Assembly (NCBI RefSeq): GCF_024105655.1
Contig: NZ_JAAAMH010000007.1
Coordinates: 1 to 64,000 of the forward strand
Length of the DNA stretch: 64,000 bases
Direction of reading: 5' to 3'
From: Aliihoeflea sp. 40Bstr573
Lineage (GTDB): Bacteria > Pseudomonadota > Alphaproteobacteria > Rhizobiales > Rhizobiaceae
Shown here one piece after another: positions 34,172 to 43,318 of the stretch (position 1 is the stretch's first letter; each line of letters begins with the position of its first letter). The notes beneath the pieces are model-generated. The model made no database searches. It had not been told where the DNA came from and saw nothing but the letters and a program-made list of their open reading frames with translations. The position numbers and the translations under genes were made by a program.

Positions 34172-34785
34172 CTGCGTATCCTTCTTCCAGGCAATAAGGT
34201 GCCGCTCCCGCACGAAGGGGTTCGCGCGCGGTGGAGGCGTTCGGGGTTCGTTATTGACCGAGGCGGCCATCAATCGGCTGCGGGGCTAACCCGTGCCGAA
34301 TATCGGGCTGTCGACGATGAGGACTTCAGCAGACATGAACAATGCTCGCCGCCTCGTGGGCTTCACCAAAAGGAAGGCGTCCCGCAAGAGCGAGCCGAAC
34401 CTTCAACCGTCATCGGCATTCAGGTGAAACCGACTTGATGCCGGGTCTAGGTCATCAATGTTACGCGCATGTGACGCCGGGCGGCACGATGTGATGGGAA
34501 AGCCGGTGCCCCGTTTCTTGCTCTCGGACTACCCGATGCCGCTATTTCCTATGGCTCATCTGGCACTCGACCTCTCATGCATCATCGAGGGGCGTGGCGG
34601 CGCGATTGCGATGACGCCGGCGCTGGCACAGGTTCAAAAATCGAATGGCTCAAGCTGCCGACGGCGGCGACACGGTGTGAACAATGGCAAGAATGAGGCT
34701 TGCGCTCTCCCCCTCGAGCAGAAAGATAGCAGCCAGAGATCGAACGAGATCTTCCGGGGACATTATTCAGACCAAGGAGAGAACA
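34172..34785. other. Divergent intergenic region between the SBP_5 and TAXI operons
   Basis: No gene that I can support. It should contain promoters for both operons. Reading frames here lack domains; the longest is a shadow continuing from the minus-strand frames of the neighbours. No dedicated regulator gene is next to either transporter. Confidence 0.5.
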
Positions 34786-35808
34786 ATGACCATTCAATTT
34801 GGCGGTTTGGCAAAGACCGTGGCCATCCTGTCGCTCGCGGGCGGCCTTGCGGCCCTGCCTGCCCTCGCGCAGGACATCCAGTTCTTCCGCATCGCCACGG
34901 GCGGCACCGCCGGCACCTATTTCCCGATCGGCGGCCTTCTCTCCAACGCCATTTCCAACCCGCCCGGCTCGCGCGCCTGCGATGAAGGCGGAAGCTGTGG
35001 CGCGCCGGGCGTCGTCGCAACGGCCCTCGCCTCCAACGGCTCGGTCGCCAACATCAACGGCATCGCCAGCGGCCAGATCGAATCCGGGTTCTCGCAGTCC
35101 GACGTCGCCTACTGGGCGCATACGGGCACAGGCGTTTTCGAAGGCAAGGGCGCGCTGGACAACATCCGCGCCATCGCCAACCTCTATCCGGAAAGCATCC
35201 ACCTCGTCGCCCGCGCGGACGCTGGCATCAACTCGGTGGCCGACCTCGCCGGCAAGAAGGTCTCGCTCGACGAGCCGGGTTCGGGAACGCTGGTCGACGC
35301 ACGCATCATCCTCGAGGCCTATGGCCTGTCGGAGGACGATGTCGAGGCGGAGTTTCTGAAGCCCAATCAGGCGGCCGACCTGATGCGCGACAACAACATG
35401 GATGCGTTCTTCTTCGTCGGCGGCTTCCCGGCCGGTGCGATCACCGAGCTTGCGACCAGCCAGGACATCGTCCTCGTCCCGATCGAAGGACCGGAAGCCG
35501 AAGCGCTGCTGGAAGAATACGGCTTCTTCGCCGAGCACGTCATCCCCGGCGGCACCTATGAAGGCGTGACGGACGATGTCCAGAGCATCAGCGTCGGCGC
35601 CCAGTGGGTGACCAGCGCCGAACAGCCGGACGACCTGATCTACGAGATCACTAAGGCGCTGTGGAACGACAATTCGCGCGCGCTGCTCGACAACGGCCAC
35701 GCCAAGGGCGCGTCGATCAAGAAGGAAACCGCGCTCGAAGGCGTCGGCATTCCGCTCCATCCGGGCGCCGAGCGGTTCTACAAGGAAGCCGGCCTCCTCG
35801 CGGAATAA
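34786..35808 (+). CDS. TAXI family TRAP transporter solute-binding subunit
   Basis: A periplasmic binding protein of 340 residues. After a signal peptide (LAKTVAILSLAGGLAALPALAQ) comes the TAXI hallmark FRIATGGTAGTYFPIGGLLSNAIS, then NPPGSRACDEGGSCGAPG, SNGSVANINGIASGQIESGFSQSD, and KKVSLDEPGSGT. TAXI proteins feed fused TRAP permeases, with ligands such as glutamate or dicarboxylates known in only a few cases. The ATG at 34786 has AAGGAG at ideal distance. The permease gene follows after 104 bases that contain a long hairpin. Confidence 0.94.
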   Translation: MTIQFGGLAKTVAILSLAGGLAALPALAQDIQFFRIATGGTAGTYFPIGGLLSNAISNPPGSRACDEGGSCGAPGVVATALASNGSVANINGIASGQIESGFSQSDVAYWAHTGTGVFEGKGALDNIRAIANLYPESIHLVARADAGINSVADLAGKKVSLDEPGSGTLVDARIILEAYGLSEDDVEAEFLKPNQAADLMRDNNMDAFFFVGGFPAGAITELATSQDIVLVPIEGPEAEALLEEYGFFAEHVIPGGTYEGVTDDVQSISVGAQWVTSAEQPDDLIYEITKALWNDNSRALLDNGHAKGASIKKETALEGVGIPLHPGAERFYKEAGLLAE

Positions 35809-35848
35809 TCCCGGTACCGGGCAGCGGTGCGGCCCGTCCGCCCTTGCC

Positions 35849-35885
35849 ATGCCATTCGCCGATCGCTCGGCGAATGGCATCTGCT
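35849..35885 (+). terminator. Long perfect hairpin between TAXI binding protein and TRAP permease
   Basis: A 14-bp perfect stem (35849-35862 with 35867-35880) closed by TCGC, followed by CTGCTTTT. The position suggests a partial terminator or RNA stabiliser that lowers permease relative to binding-protein expression. Confidence 0.75.
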
Positions 35886-35912
35886 TTTCCATGAACCTGC
35901 AAAGCGACAGCG

Positions 35913-37955
35913 ATGACCAAGTCCGCGACCGATACGGATCAGCCCGACCTTGCCGAACTCGAAGAAAAGTTCGACCCGGAGGTGCGATTCCGCCCGCTCG
36001 GCCCTGCCGTGGGCTGGCTGACCGCCTGTCTGCTGTTCACGCTGTCGGTCTTTCACTATTACACGGCCGGCTTCGGCCTCCTGCGTGAGGTCACGCATCG
36101 CGGCGTGCACATGGCCTTTGTGATCGCGCTTATCTTTATCGTGTTCGCGGCGACGCCAACCGGTCAGAAGACGCTCTATAAATCCTCGCTTCTGCGTCCG
36201 GGCGGCATCCCCCTCCTCGACTGGATCTTCGCCATTGCCGGCGCAGTCTCCGTTCTCTACGTCCCGTGGATCTTCCAGGACCTCGCCTTCCGCGTCGGCA
36301 ATCCGCTGCCGATCGACGTCGCGATGGGCACGATCCTGATCGTCGTTCTTCTCGAAGCCACGCGCCGCTCCATGGGCTGGCCGCTGCCCGTCATCGCCTG
36401 CCTGTTCATGTTGTATGCGGTTTTCGGGCGCAGCGCGCCCGGCATCCTCGTCCATCCGGGCACGAACTGGTCCGGCCTCGTCAACCATCTCTACCTCACC
36501 AGCCAGGGCATCTTCGGCCTGCCTGTCGGGGTCGTGGCGACTTATGTCTTCCATTTCGTGCTCTTCGGCGTGCTTGCGACCCGGATGGGCCTCGGCAAGC
36601 TGTTTATCGACCTCGCATCGGCCGTTGCGGGCCGCTTTTCGGGCGGTCCGGCGAAGGTCTCGGTCCTGTCCTCGGCTCTTCTCGGCTCGATTTCAGGTTC
36701 ATCCATTGCCAACACCGTGACCACGGGGTCGCTGACGATCCCGGCCATGATCCGTGTCGGCTATCCGCGCCACTTCGCCGCCGCCGTGGAGGCCGCCGCG
36801 AGCACCGGCGGGCAGATCACGCCGCCCGTCATGGGCGCTGCCGCCTTCCTTATGGTCGAGTTCCTCGGCATCCCGTACACGGACATCCTGATCGCCGCGC
36901 TCGTTCCTGCCTTCATGCATTTCTTCGGCGTACTGATGCAGGTGCATTTCGAGGCCAAGCGTCTGGGGCTGCGCGGCCTCACCGCGGACGAACTGCCGCG
37001 CGTGTGGTCCGTGCTGCGCCATGACTGGCCGACCGTGATCCCGCTCTTCATCCTGATCGGCGTCCTGATGAACGGCTACACGCCCTATCTCGCCGCTTTC
37101 TGGGGCATCACGGCCTGCATGGTCATCGGCCTTGCCAATCCGCGCAACCGCATCACCGTCCGCGACATCTTCGCCGGCTTCGTTCTCGGCGCCAAATTCG
37201 CCCTTGCGGTCGGTGCCGCTGCGGCGACGGTGGGCATCGTCATTGGCGTCGTCACGCTGACCGGGGTCAGCTTCAAGGTTTCCTACATCGTCACTTCGAC
37301 CGCCGCTGCGTGGGCGGGTGCGATCGAGCCCTTCATCCCGTTCGAGCTGATGCAGCCGGCGACACTGACCCTCGTGATAACGCTTTTCCTGACGGGCATC
37401 GTGTGCGTACTCATGGGCTGCGGCATCCCGACAACCGCGAACTACTTGATTATGGTGACGGTCGCGGCGCCGATCCTCGGCATGCTCGGCGTGCAGCCAC
37501 TCGTCGCGCATTTTTTCGTCTTCTACTACGGCGTCCTCGCCGACATCACGCCACCGGTCGCGCTTGCGGCTTACGCCGCCGCAGGGATTGCCAACGCAAA
37601 CCCGTTCAAGGCAGGCAACACGGCCTTCCGGCTCGGCATCGGCAAGGTGCTGATCCCGTTCGTTTTCGTCTTCTCGCCGTCGCTCCTGATCGTCGTCGAA
37701 GGCTTCACCCTCGAGGCGTTCCTGCTTGCCTTCATCGGCGCGACGCTCGGCATCATGGCACTTTCGGCTGCGTTCTCCGGCTATCTGATCGCGCCGCTTC
37801 GCGCCATCGAGCGGCCCCTCCTGGCGGTCGCGGCGATCCTGATGGTCGCGCCGGAACTGACGACGACGTTGCTCGGCGCGGCGATCCTCATCGCCATCGC
37901 CGTGATGCAACTCGTCCAGTTGCGTATGGCGACTGCCGGCGCCGGAACGCGGTAG
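35913..37955 (+). CDS. TRAP transporter fused permease (4TM/12TM)
   Basis: A 680-residue inner-membrane protein combining the small DctQ-like and large DctM-like parts, as usual for TAXI-TRAP systems. An acidic cytoplasmic N-terminus (about 45 residues) precedes many hydrophobic segments. DctM-type signatures are GRFSGGPAKVSVLSSALLGS with ISGSSIANTVTTGSLTIPAM, EAAASTGGQITPPVMGAAAF, MGCGIPTTANYLIMVTVAAP and YGVLADITPPVALAAYAAAGIA. The last 90 residues are duplicated as a decayed fragment at 40.5-40.75 kb. Sodium- or proton-driven uptake of a carboxylate-like solute is expected. Confidence 0.94.
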   Translation: MTKSATDTDQPDLAELEEKFDPEVRFRPLGPAVGWLTACLLFTLSVFHYYTAGFGLLREVTHRGVHMAFVIALIFIVFAATPTGQKTLYKSSLLRPGGIPLLDWIFAIAGAVSVLYVPWIFQDLAFRVGNPLPIDVAMGTILIVVLLEATRRSMGWPLPVIACLFMLYAVFGRSAPGILVHPGTNWSGLVNHLYLTSQGIFGLPVGVVATYVFHFVLFGVLATRMGLGKLFIDLASAVAGRFSGGPAKVSVLSSALLGSISGSSIANTVTTGSLTIPAMIRVGYPRHFAAAVEAAASTGGQITPPVMGAAAFLMVEFLGIPYTDILIAALVPAFMHFFGVLMQVHFEAKRLGLRGLTADELPRVWSVLRHDWPTVIPLFILIGVLMNGYTPYLAAFWGITACMVIGLANPRNRITVRDIFAGFVLGAKFALAVGAAAATVGIVIGVVTLTGVSFKVSYIVTSTAAAWAGAIEPFIPFELMQPATLTLVITLFLTGIVCVLMGCGIPTTANYLIMVTVAAPILGMLGVQPLVAHFFVFYYGVLADITPPVALAAYAAAGIANANPFKAGNTAFRLGIGKVLIPFVFVFSPSLLIVVEGFTLEAFLLAFIGATLGIMALSAAFSGYLIAPLRAIERPLLAVAAILMVAPELTTTLLGAAILIAIAVMQLVQLRMATAGAGTR

Positions 37956-37970
37956 CAACAAGAAGGCGAC

Positions 37971-37992
37971 AGAGGCCGGCAATGGCCTCTGC
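37971..37992 (+). terminator. Short hairpin after the TRAP permease
   Basis: Perfect 8-bp stem CAGAGGCC / GGCCTCTG with loop GGCAAT, 16 bases after the stop. There is no T-run, so termination would need help; it may protect the 3' end. Confidence 0.4.
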
Positions 37993-38191
37993 CGCTCGGC
38001 GCAATGTCGGGCCAGGCAGCTATCCCTTGTATTCCCGATCGAAAGGGCCTACATCTGCAGGATCGATCTTGCTGACGAATATTGTTTTCGCGCTTCGCGC
38101 CATTCGCGATCTTCCTATTCAACTTCGATCTGACGGCCTGCGGCATTCGGTTGCGGGCTCAGCACCCTTTGTCGATTGAAAGGAAATCGTC

Positions 38192-38401
38192 ATGGCTACC
38201 GGTACAGTTAAGTTCTTCAACTCCACCAAGGGCTTCGGCTTCATCGAGCAGGACGGCGGCGGAGCCGATGTGTTCGTTCACATCTCTGCGGTCGAGCGCT
38301 CGGGCATGAGCACCCTCGTCGACGGCCAGAAGGTCTCGTTTGAAGCGGTCGTTGACCGCCGCAACGGCAAGACGGCCGCCGAAAACCTGCAGGCCGCATA
38401 A
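38192..38401 (+). CDS. Cold shock protein (CspA family)
   Basis: A 69-residue single-stranded nucleic-acid-binding protein with the OB fold. It starts [20 protein letters not shown], containing RNP1 (KGFGFI), and has RNP2 in [13 protein letters not shown]. These proteins act as RNA chaperones in cytoplasm. The gap of 236 bases upstream allows the long 5' leader that is common for csp genes. A terminator lies 68 bases downstream, and a DUF6481 gene follows; the csp-DUF6481 pair is common in rhizobia. It interrupts the catabolic content of the region and may be older core sequence. Confidence 0.95.
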   Translation: MATGTVKFFNSTKGFGFIEQDGGGADVFVHISAVERSGMSTLVDGQKVSFEAVVDRRNGKTAAENLQAA

Positions 38402-38468
38402 GTCAGCAGGCCTATCGTTTCATGGCCGCGACCACGGATGTACTGGCGCGTCCAGCGAGATGGCAAAA

Positions 38469-38496
38469 AGGTCGGACACATGTCCGGCCTTTTTTT
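38469..38496 (+). terminator. Rho-independent terminator between csp and DUF6481 genes
   Basis: Stem AGGTCGGAC (38469-38477) with GTCCGGCCT (38482-38490), one G-T pair, loop ACAT, followed by seven T residues. Confidence 0.88.
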
Positions 38497-38561
38497 GTCC
38501 CTGAGCATCGAGCCACGCTCGTTGCTCCAATCTCTTTGAGGAAAGTACAGAATTGTCACCC

Positions 38562-38933
38562 ATGAAGAACCAGACGCTCGCCGAACGGCTTGCGACCTCC
38601 AACGCGGCGAAGAAAGATCTCCTCGCGAAGTTCAAGGCCAGGCCCGCGATCGATTCTCCGGAAGTTCTCGCAAGGCAGTCGGAGCGCGCGCGCATCTCGC
38701 GCGAACGGGCCGAACGCGCGGCCGAGCGCGACCAGGAAAAGCGCGAGGAAGCCGAACGGCTGGAGCGCATCAAGCTCGAAGAGCGCGCCGAAGCCGAAGC
38801 AGCCTCCAAGGCGGCCATGGTCGCTAAGGAAGAAAGCGACCGTGCGATGGTCAAGCAGTTGCTCGACTACGAAGCCGAACTGAAGAGCAAGCGTGACGCC
38901 CGCTACGCCGCACGCAAGCAGCGCCAGCGTTAG
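38562..38933 (+). CDS. DUF6481 family protein, charged coiled coil
   Basis: A protein of about 123 residues, nearly all helix-forming and highly charged, with a heptad-like Glu/Arg/Lys/Ala middle (ERAERAAERDQEKREEAERL). It starts KNQTLAERLATSNAAKKDLLAKFKARP, the conserved N-terminal part of DUF6481. The function is not known; the family is repeatedly found next to csp genes, which suggests an RNA- or stress-related role (inference). The ATG at 38562 fits homologs, but a TTG at 38553 is better placed behind GAGGAAAG and would add three residues. Confidence 0.85.
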   Translation: MKNQTLAERLATSNAAKKDLLAKFKARPAIDSPEVLARQSERARISRERAERAAERDQEKREEAERLERIKLEERAEAEAASKAAMVAKEESDRAMVKQLLDYEAELKSKRDARYAARKQRQR

Positions 38934-39025
38934 GTGGGTCAAGCCGCGCGCCGTTTCCACGTACCGCGCGGTCGTTCACGGCGGCCCCGGTGCCGCGCCC
39001 CGTTCGAGCGCGGCCGGCAGGCCGG

Positions 39026-40396
39026 TCAGCCAAGCACTTCCCTGACCGCCTCGGCCGTCTTGCTCACGACCTCGTCTGCCTCCGCGCGCGTGAGGCAGAG
39101 CGGCGGGGCGAAGCCGAGGATGTCGCCCTGCGGCATCGCGCGGGCGATGACACCGCGCTTTAGGAGGGATGCCGCGACGGACGGCCCGACCTTTTTCGCC
39201 GGATCGAAGAACGTGCGCTTGTCGCGATCCTCGACGAATTCGACAGCGCACAACATCCCCTCTCCACGCACGTCGCCGACATGGGCATGGCCGCCCAACG
39301 CCTTGCGCATCTCGGCGTTCAGGTAAGCCCCCGTCTCGCTGGCGTTGTTGACCAGTCCCAGGCTGTCGATCAGCTTCAGATTCGCCACGCCGGCCGCGGC
39401 CCCGATTGGGTGTGCCGAATAGGTCCAGCCATGGCCGATGGGGCCGTTCTCGTCAGTGCCCTGCTCGAGGACCTTCCAGACCTTCTGCGAGATGATCGAT
39501 CCGGACAGCGGCGCATAAGCCGAGGTCAGGCCTTTTGCGATCGTGATCATGTCCGGCGCGATGCCGTAGTGGTCGGAGCCGAACATGGTCCCAAGACGCC
39601 CGAAGCCGGTGACGACCTCGTCGGCGATCAGCAGGATGTCGTGCTTCTTCAGCACCGCCTCTATCGCCGCCCAGTATCCGGCAGGCGGGGGCACGATGCC
39701 GCCGGTTCCCAGAACCGGCTCGCCGATGAAGGCCGCGATCGTATCCGCGCCTTCGCGCGCGATCAGCTTTTCCAGTTCGTCCGCGCAATGCGCGACGAAC
39801 TCGGCCTCGCTCATGCCCCGGTCCGCTCGACGGAAAAAATCGGGCGCCTCAGTATGGAGGATGCGCTCCAGCGGCAGGTCAAACTTGTCGTGGAAGAGCT
39901 TCAGGCCGGTCAGCGACCCCGTCACCAGCCCCGAGCCGTGATAGCCGCGCCAGCGCGAGATGATCTTCTTCTTTTCCGGTCGGCCGAGAATGTTGTTGTA
40001 GTACCAGACGAGCTTGACGTTGGTCTCGTTGGCGTCCGAGCCGCCGAGCCCGAAATAGACCTTCGACATGTTCTTCGGCGCGCGTTCCAGCACCATCCTG
40101 GCAAGCGTGATGGACGCTTCCGTGCCGTGGCCGACATAGGCGTGGTAGTAGGCGAGCTCCTTTGCCTGTTCGGCGATCGCCTCCGCGATCTCGGGGCGCC
40201 CATAGCCGACATTGACGCAGTAGAGACCCGCAAACGCGTCGAGGAGACGGTTGCCGTCGCGGTCCTCGATGAAGACGCCCTTGCCGCCGGTGATGATGCG
40301 GGAAGCCGACTCGCCGCGGGCGTGCTGGGCGAGATGGGTCGACGGGTGGAAGAAATGCGCGCGGTCCCACTGGTCGAGCATGTCGTTCTTCAGCAT
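39026..40396 (-). CDS. Class III pyridoxal-phosphate aminotransferase (omega-amino acid type)
   Basis: A fold-type I transaminase of 456 residues. It starts MLKNDMLDQWDRAHFFHPSTH, as in taurine/beta-alanine/putrescine:pyruvate transaminases. Visible are YCVNVGYGRPEIAEAI, FGLGGSDANETNVKL (phosphate-binding), RWRGYHGSG, and LLIADEVVTGFGRLG with the Asp that holds the pyridine nitrogen. The Schiff-base lysine is in DMITIAKGLTSAYAPLSG. The product would be an aldehyde or keto acid from an amine, with pyruvate as likely acceptor. AAGGAG lies upstream of the ATG at 40396; the longer frame reaches into a TRAP fragment. A broken second copy of its 3' half lies at 44.3-44.76 kb. Confidence 0.93.
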   Translation of the reverse strand: MLKNDMLDQWDRAHFFHPSTHLAQHARGESASRIITGGKGVFIEDRDGNRLLDAFAGLYCVNVGYGRPEIAEAIAEQAKELAYYHAYVGHGTEASITLARMVLERAPKNMSKVYFGLGGSDANETNVKLVWYYNNILGRPEKKKIISRWRGYHGSGLVTGSLTGLKLFHDKFDLPLERILHTEAPDFFRRADRGMSEAEFVAHCADELEKLIAREGADTIAAFIGEPVLGTGGIVPPPAGYWAAIEAVLKKHDILLIADEVVTGFGRLGTMFGSDHYGIAPDMITIAKGLTSAYAPLSGSIISQKVWKVLEQGTDENGPIGHGWTYSAHPIGAAAGVANLKLIDSLGLVNNASETGAYLNAEMRKALGGHAHVGDVRGEGMLCAVEFVEDRDKRTFFDPAKKVGPSVAASLLKRGVIARAMPQGDILGFAPPLCLTRAEADEVVSKTAEAVREVLG

Positions 40397-40466
40397 CGCT
40401 TGGCTCCTTGAGTTTGGGTTGCGCCGGTTATGGACCAGCGGCGGGGACGAGGAAAACCCTTGTGCC

Positions 40467-40752
40467 AACAATTTCGTCTTCTTGCCGTCGCGGTTGATCG
40501 TCGCCGAAGGTTTCACCCTCCAAGGCGTGCCTGCCTGCCTGCATCGTCGCGACGCTCGGCATCATGACACGTTCGGCTTCATTATCCGGCTACCTAATTG
40601 CGTCGCTCGGCTATCGAGCGGCCCCTTCGATCCTGATGGTGGCGCGGAACGGACAACGACGTTGCTCGGCGCTACGATCCTCGTTGTCATCGCGGTGATG
40701 CAACTTATGCAGTTGCGTATGGCGACTGCCGACATTGGGGAACGCGCTGACT
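40467..40752 (+). pseudogene. Duplicate fragment of the TRAP permease 3' end
   Basis: The DNA closely follows 37,665-37,950 of the intact permease gene: VVEGFTLEAFLLAF and LGIMALSAAFSGYLIAP appear as VAEGFTLQGVPACL and LGIMTRSASLSGYLIAS across frames, and the end LLGATILVVIAVMQLMQLRMATAD mirrors the last residues of the intact protein. Small insertions and deletions break the frame, and no start exists. It lies in the same orientation as the original, just upstream of the aminotransferase and next to rfbD. Confidence 0.85.
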
Positions 40753-40761
40753 GGTCCGAGG

Positions 40762-41658
40762 TCAGGAGGTTCTATTCCGATAGGTGGCATCGACGAACCG
40801 GCGAACGCCGTCGCGCCAGTGCGGCAGTTCATGCCCGAAGGTCATATTGAACTGACGATTGTCGAGGCGTGAGTTCGCTGGACGCTTGGCGGGCGTGGGA
40901 TATTGCGAGGTGGCGATCGGCTTAACGGCCGCAAAGGCTCCGCCCGCTTCCCGCGACCGTGCGAACACCTCTTCGGCGAAACGGGCCCAGCTCGTGTGGC
41001 CGCCATTCGTCATGTGGAAAACACCGCGCCAGTCGGATTGCGAGGCCCGGTCGGCAATCGCACCGCAGACCGCGAGAATGCCGGCCGCGATATCTGGCGC
41101 AAAAGTCGGTGCTCCCGACTGGTCGGCGACAATGCGCACGACATCCCGATGCTCCGCCAGCTGCAGCATCGTCCGCGCGAAGTTGTTGCCCCATGGCGCA
41201 TAGACCCAGGAGGTGCGCAGGATCACATGCCTGTCATTGGCCCGCATGACCGCCGCTTCTCCAGCCAGCTTAGAGGCCCCGTATATGCCGATCGGGCCGG
41301 TCGCATCCGTCTCGACATAGGGCAGGCTTCCTTCACCCGAGAAGACATAGTCGGTCGAGACATGGACGATTGGCAGCGATGCCTGCGCCGCCTCCGCCGC
41401 AACATTGCCGGCTCCGTCGCGGTTCACGGCGAAGGCGATGTCCGGTTCGCTTTCGGCCCTGTCGACCGCTGTATAAGCGGCAGGGTTGATCACGATATCG
41501 GGTCGGTGACGCGTGATCGCGGCGCGGATGGACGGGGCGTTGGTAATGTCGAGTTCGGGCCGGCCGGCGCAAACAACCTCAATGTCATGCGAAACCGCTC
41601 GTGCCAGAGCCGTCGCGAGTTGCCCGTTCTTGCCCGTTACGAGAAGCCGCAGAACCAT
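40762..41658 (-). CDS. rfbD: dTDP-4-dehydrorhamnose reductase
   Basis: The last enzyme of dTDP-L-rhamnose synthesis: it reduces dTDP-4-keto-rhamnose with NAD(P)H. An extended-SDR protein of 298 residues with LLVTGKNGQLATALA (nucleotide loop), INPAAYTAVDRAE, VSTDYVFSGEG, the catalytic YGASKLAGE, and RTSWVYAPWGNNF. The ATG at 41658 begins directly after the rfbB stop (2 bases between); the longer frame lies inside rfbB. It is the last gene of the rfbA-C-B-D operon. It ends a few bases from the duplicated TRAP fragment. Confidence 0.95.
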   Translation of the reverse strand: MVLRLLVTGKNGQLATALARAVSHDIEVVCAGRPELDITNAPSIRAAITRHRPDIVINPAAYTAVDRAESEPDIAFAVNRDGAGNVAAEAAQASLPIVHVSTDYVFSGEGSLPYVETDATGPIGIYGASKLAGEAAVMRANDRHVILRTSWVYAPWGNNFARTMLQLAEHRDVVRIVADQSGAPTFAPDIAAGILAVCGAIADRASQSDWRGVFHMTNGGHTSWARFAEEVFARSREAGGAFAAVKPIATSQYPTPAKRPANSRLDNRQFNMTFGHELPHWRDGVRRFVDATYRNRTS

Positions 41659-41660
41659 GT

Positions 41661-42719
41661 TCAGGCGACCCTGCCGAGCCTCTCCCCTGCATAGGAGCGC
41701 TCCCGGATCGGTTGCCACCACGACCTGTTTTCAAGGTACCAGTCGATCGTCTTGGCGATACCGGTTTCAAACGTTTCCCGTGCGCGCCAGCCAAGATCGC
41801 GCTCGATCTTCGACGGATCGATGGCGTACCGACGGTCGTGACCCGGGCGGTCAGGAACGAACCGGATCAGGTCACAGTAGCTCGTTCCATCTGCACGTGG
41901 TCGCCGCTGATCGAGAAGATCACAGATCGTCTCGACGACCTGTAGATTGGTCCGCTCCGCACGTCCGCCGACATTGTAGCTTTCGCCCGGCCGTCCCTTC
42001 GTTGCAACCATTTCGAGCGCGCGCGCGTGATCATCGACATAGAGCCAGTCGCGCACGTTGCTGCCCTGTCCGTAAACTGGGATCTCGCACTCGTGAAACG
42101 CGTTCAGAATCACGAGCGGAATGAGCTTTTCGGGAAAATGACAGGGACCGTAATTGTTGGAACAGTTCGATAGGACGACCGGTAGGCCATAGGTCACATG
42201 CCACGCGCGGACCAGATGATCGGACGCGGCCTTGGAAGCCGAATAGGGCGATGAGGGACCATAGGGCGTATCCTCCGTGAAGATGCCACTGTCGAACGGC
42301 AGGTCGCCGAAGACCTCGTCGGTCGAGACGTGGTGGAAGCGAAACGCATCGCGCCGCTCTCCCGTCAGTCCCCGCCAGTAAGCCAGGGCTGCATTCAACA
42401 GCTTGAACGTGCCGACGATGTTGGTCTGGATGAACTGGCCCGGCCCGTCGATCGAGCGGTCGACGTGGCTTTCGGCGGCCAGATGCATGATATGCGTGAT
42501 CTCTTCGGCTCTCAGGATTTCGAGCACCGCTGCATCGTCACAAATGTCCGCTTGGTGAAAGCGATATTGTAATGACGACGCGGCCGCGCCGACCGAGGCG
42601 AGATTGCCCGCATAGGTCAGCTTGTCCAGATTGACGATCCTGACACCCTGCCGGCCGGCGAGGTGGCGGATGACGGCAGAGCCGATGAAACCCGCACCAC
42701 CCGTAACGAGAATGTTCAT
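41661..42719 (-). CDS. rfbB: dTDP-glucose 4,6-dehydratase
   Basis: Second step of dTDP-rhamnose synthesis, NAD-dependent. 352 residues, starting [20 protein letters not shown], with [25 protein letters not shown] (catalytic Asp and Glu), [15 protein letters not shown] (Tyr, Lys), [17 protein letters not shown] and the C-terminal [12 protein letters not shown], all diagnostic. The start overlaps the rfbC stop by 4 bases. The product feeds the epimerase RfbC and then RfbD. The end use of rhamnose (O-antigen or exopolysaccharide) is not indicated by neighbours, as no glycosyltransferases adjoin the operon. Confidence 0.97.
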   Translation of the reverse strand: MNILVTGGAGFIGSAVIRHLAGRQGVRIVNLDKLTYAGNLASVGAAASSLQYRFHQADICDDAAVLEILRAEEITHIMHLAAESHVDRSIDGPGQFIQTNIVGTFKLLNAALAYWRGLTGERRDAFRFHHVSTDEVFGDLPFDSGIFTEDTPYGPSSPYSASKAASDHLVRAWHVTYGLPVVLSNCSNNYGPCHFPEKLIPLVILNAFHECEIPVYGQGSNVRDWLYVDDHARALEMVATKGRPGESYNVGGRAERTNLQVVETICDLLDQRRPRADGTSYCDLIRFVPDRPGHDRRYAIDPSKIERDLGWRARETFETGIAKTIDWYLENRSWWQPIRERSYAGERLGRVA

Positions 42720-43318
42720 GTCGCGCCCTCCTGCTCGCGTTCGAGAAGGCCGGGCCTCGCTGCCCGGCCGAAAAGTTCGGCTGCGCCGAACGAAGGCGCC
42801 GCCTCATCCTTGGCGGAAAGGTGAAGATCGGCCCTATCGACCGGCCACGCGATCCCAATCTGCGGGTCGTCGAAACGAATGCTTCGGTCGCAGGCCGGAA
42901 CGTAGAGGTCCGTCACCTTGTAGATGACCTCCGTATCCGGCTCGAGCGTGACGAAGCCGTGGGCAAATCCGCGTGGGATAAGAATCTGGTTCCATCTGGC
43001 GGCTGAAACCTCGAGGCCCACCCAGTGGCCGAAGGTCGGCGATGCCGCGCGGATATCGACCGCAACGTCGAAGATTGCGCCCCTGACGACGCGCACCAGC
43101 TTGTCCTGCGCATGGGGTGGTAACTGATAGTGCAGCCCGCGCAAAACGCCCTTGGCGGCCGAATAGGAATGGTTGTCCTGGACAAAGACGAGATCGATCC
43201 CCGCTTCCTGCAGGTGCCGCGAACTGTAGGTTTCCGAGAAGAAGCCGCGCGCGTCGCCGAACTTGCGCGGCACGATTTCCAGCACTTCGGGAATGGCGAG
43301 CGGGCGCACCTCAAGCAC
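42716..43318 (-). CDS. rfbC: dTDP-4-dehydrorhamnose 3,5-epimerase
   Basis: Third enzyme of the pathway, a cupin-fold epimerase of 200 residues. It has [20 protein letters not shown] at the N-terminus, [21 protein letters not shown] with the catalytic His, [18 protein letters not shown] with the Asp partner, and [21 protein letters not shown] with the Tyr. It overlaps rfbA by 8 bases and rfbB by 4. The last 20 or so residues extend beyond the usual end but show no domain. Confidence 0.96.
   Translation of the reverse strand: MLEVRPLAIPEVLEIVPRKFGDARGFFSETYSSRHLQEAGIDLVFVQDNHSYSAAKGVLRGLHYQLPPHAQDKLVRVVRGAIFDVAVDIRAASPTFGHWVGLEVSAARWNQILIPRGFAHGFVTLEPDTEVIYKVTDLYVPACDRSIRFDDPQIGIAWPVDRADLHLSAKDEAAPSFGAAELFGRAARPGLLEREQEGAT

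Noticed and set aside
32534-34438. 634-codon plus-strand frame opposite the SBP_5 gene
   Set aside because: No domain, His/Arg/Asp-rich shadow composition, and the minus strand has a Tat signal and family signatures.
35778-36554. Minus-strand frames opposite the TRAP permease, including 36699-37982 (427 codons)
   Set aside because: Charged Arg/Asp/His-rich shadows typical of the antisense of hydrophobic membrane-protein genes.
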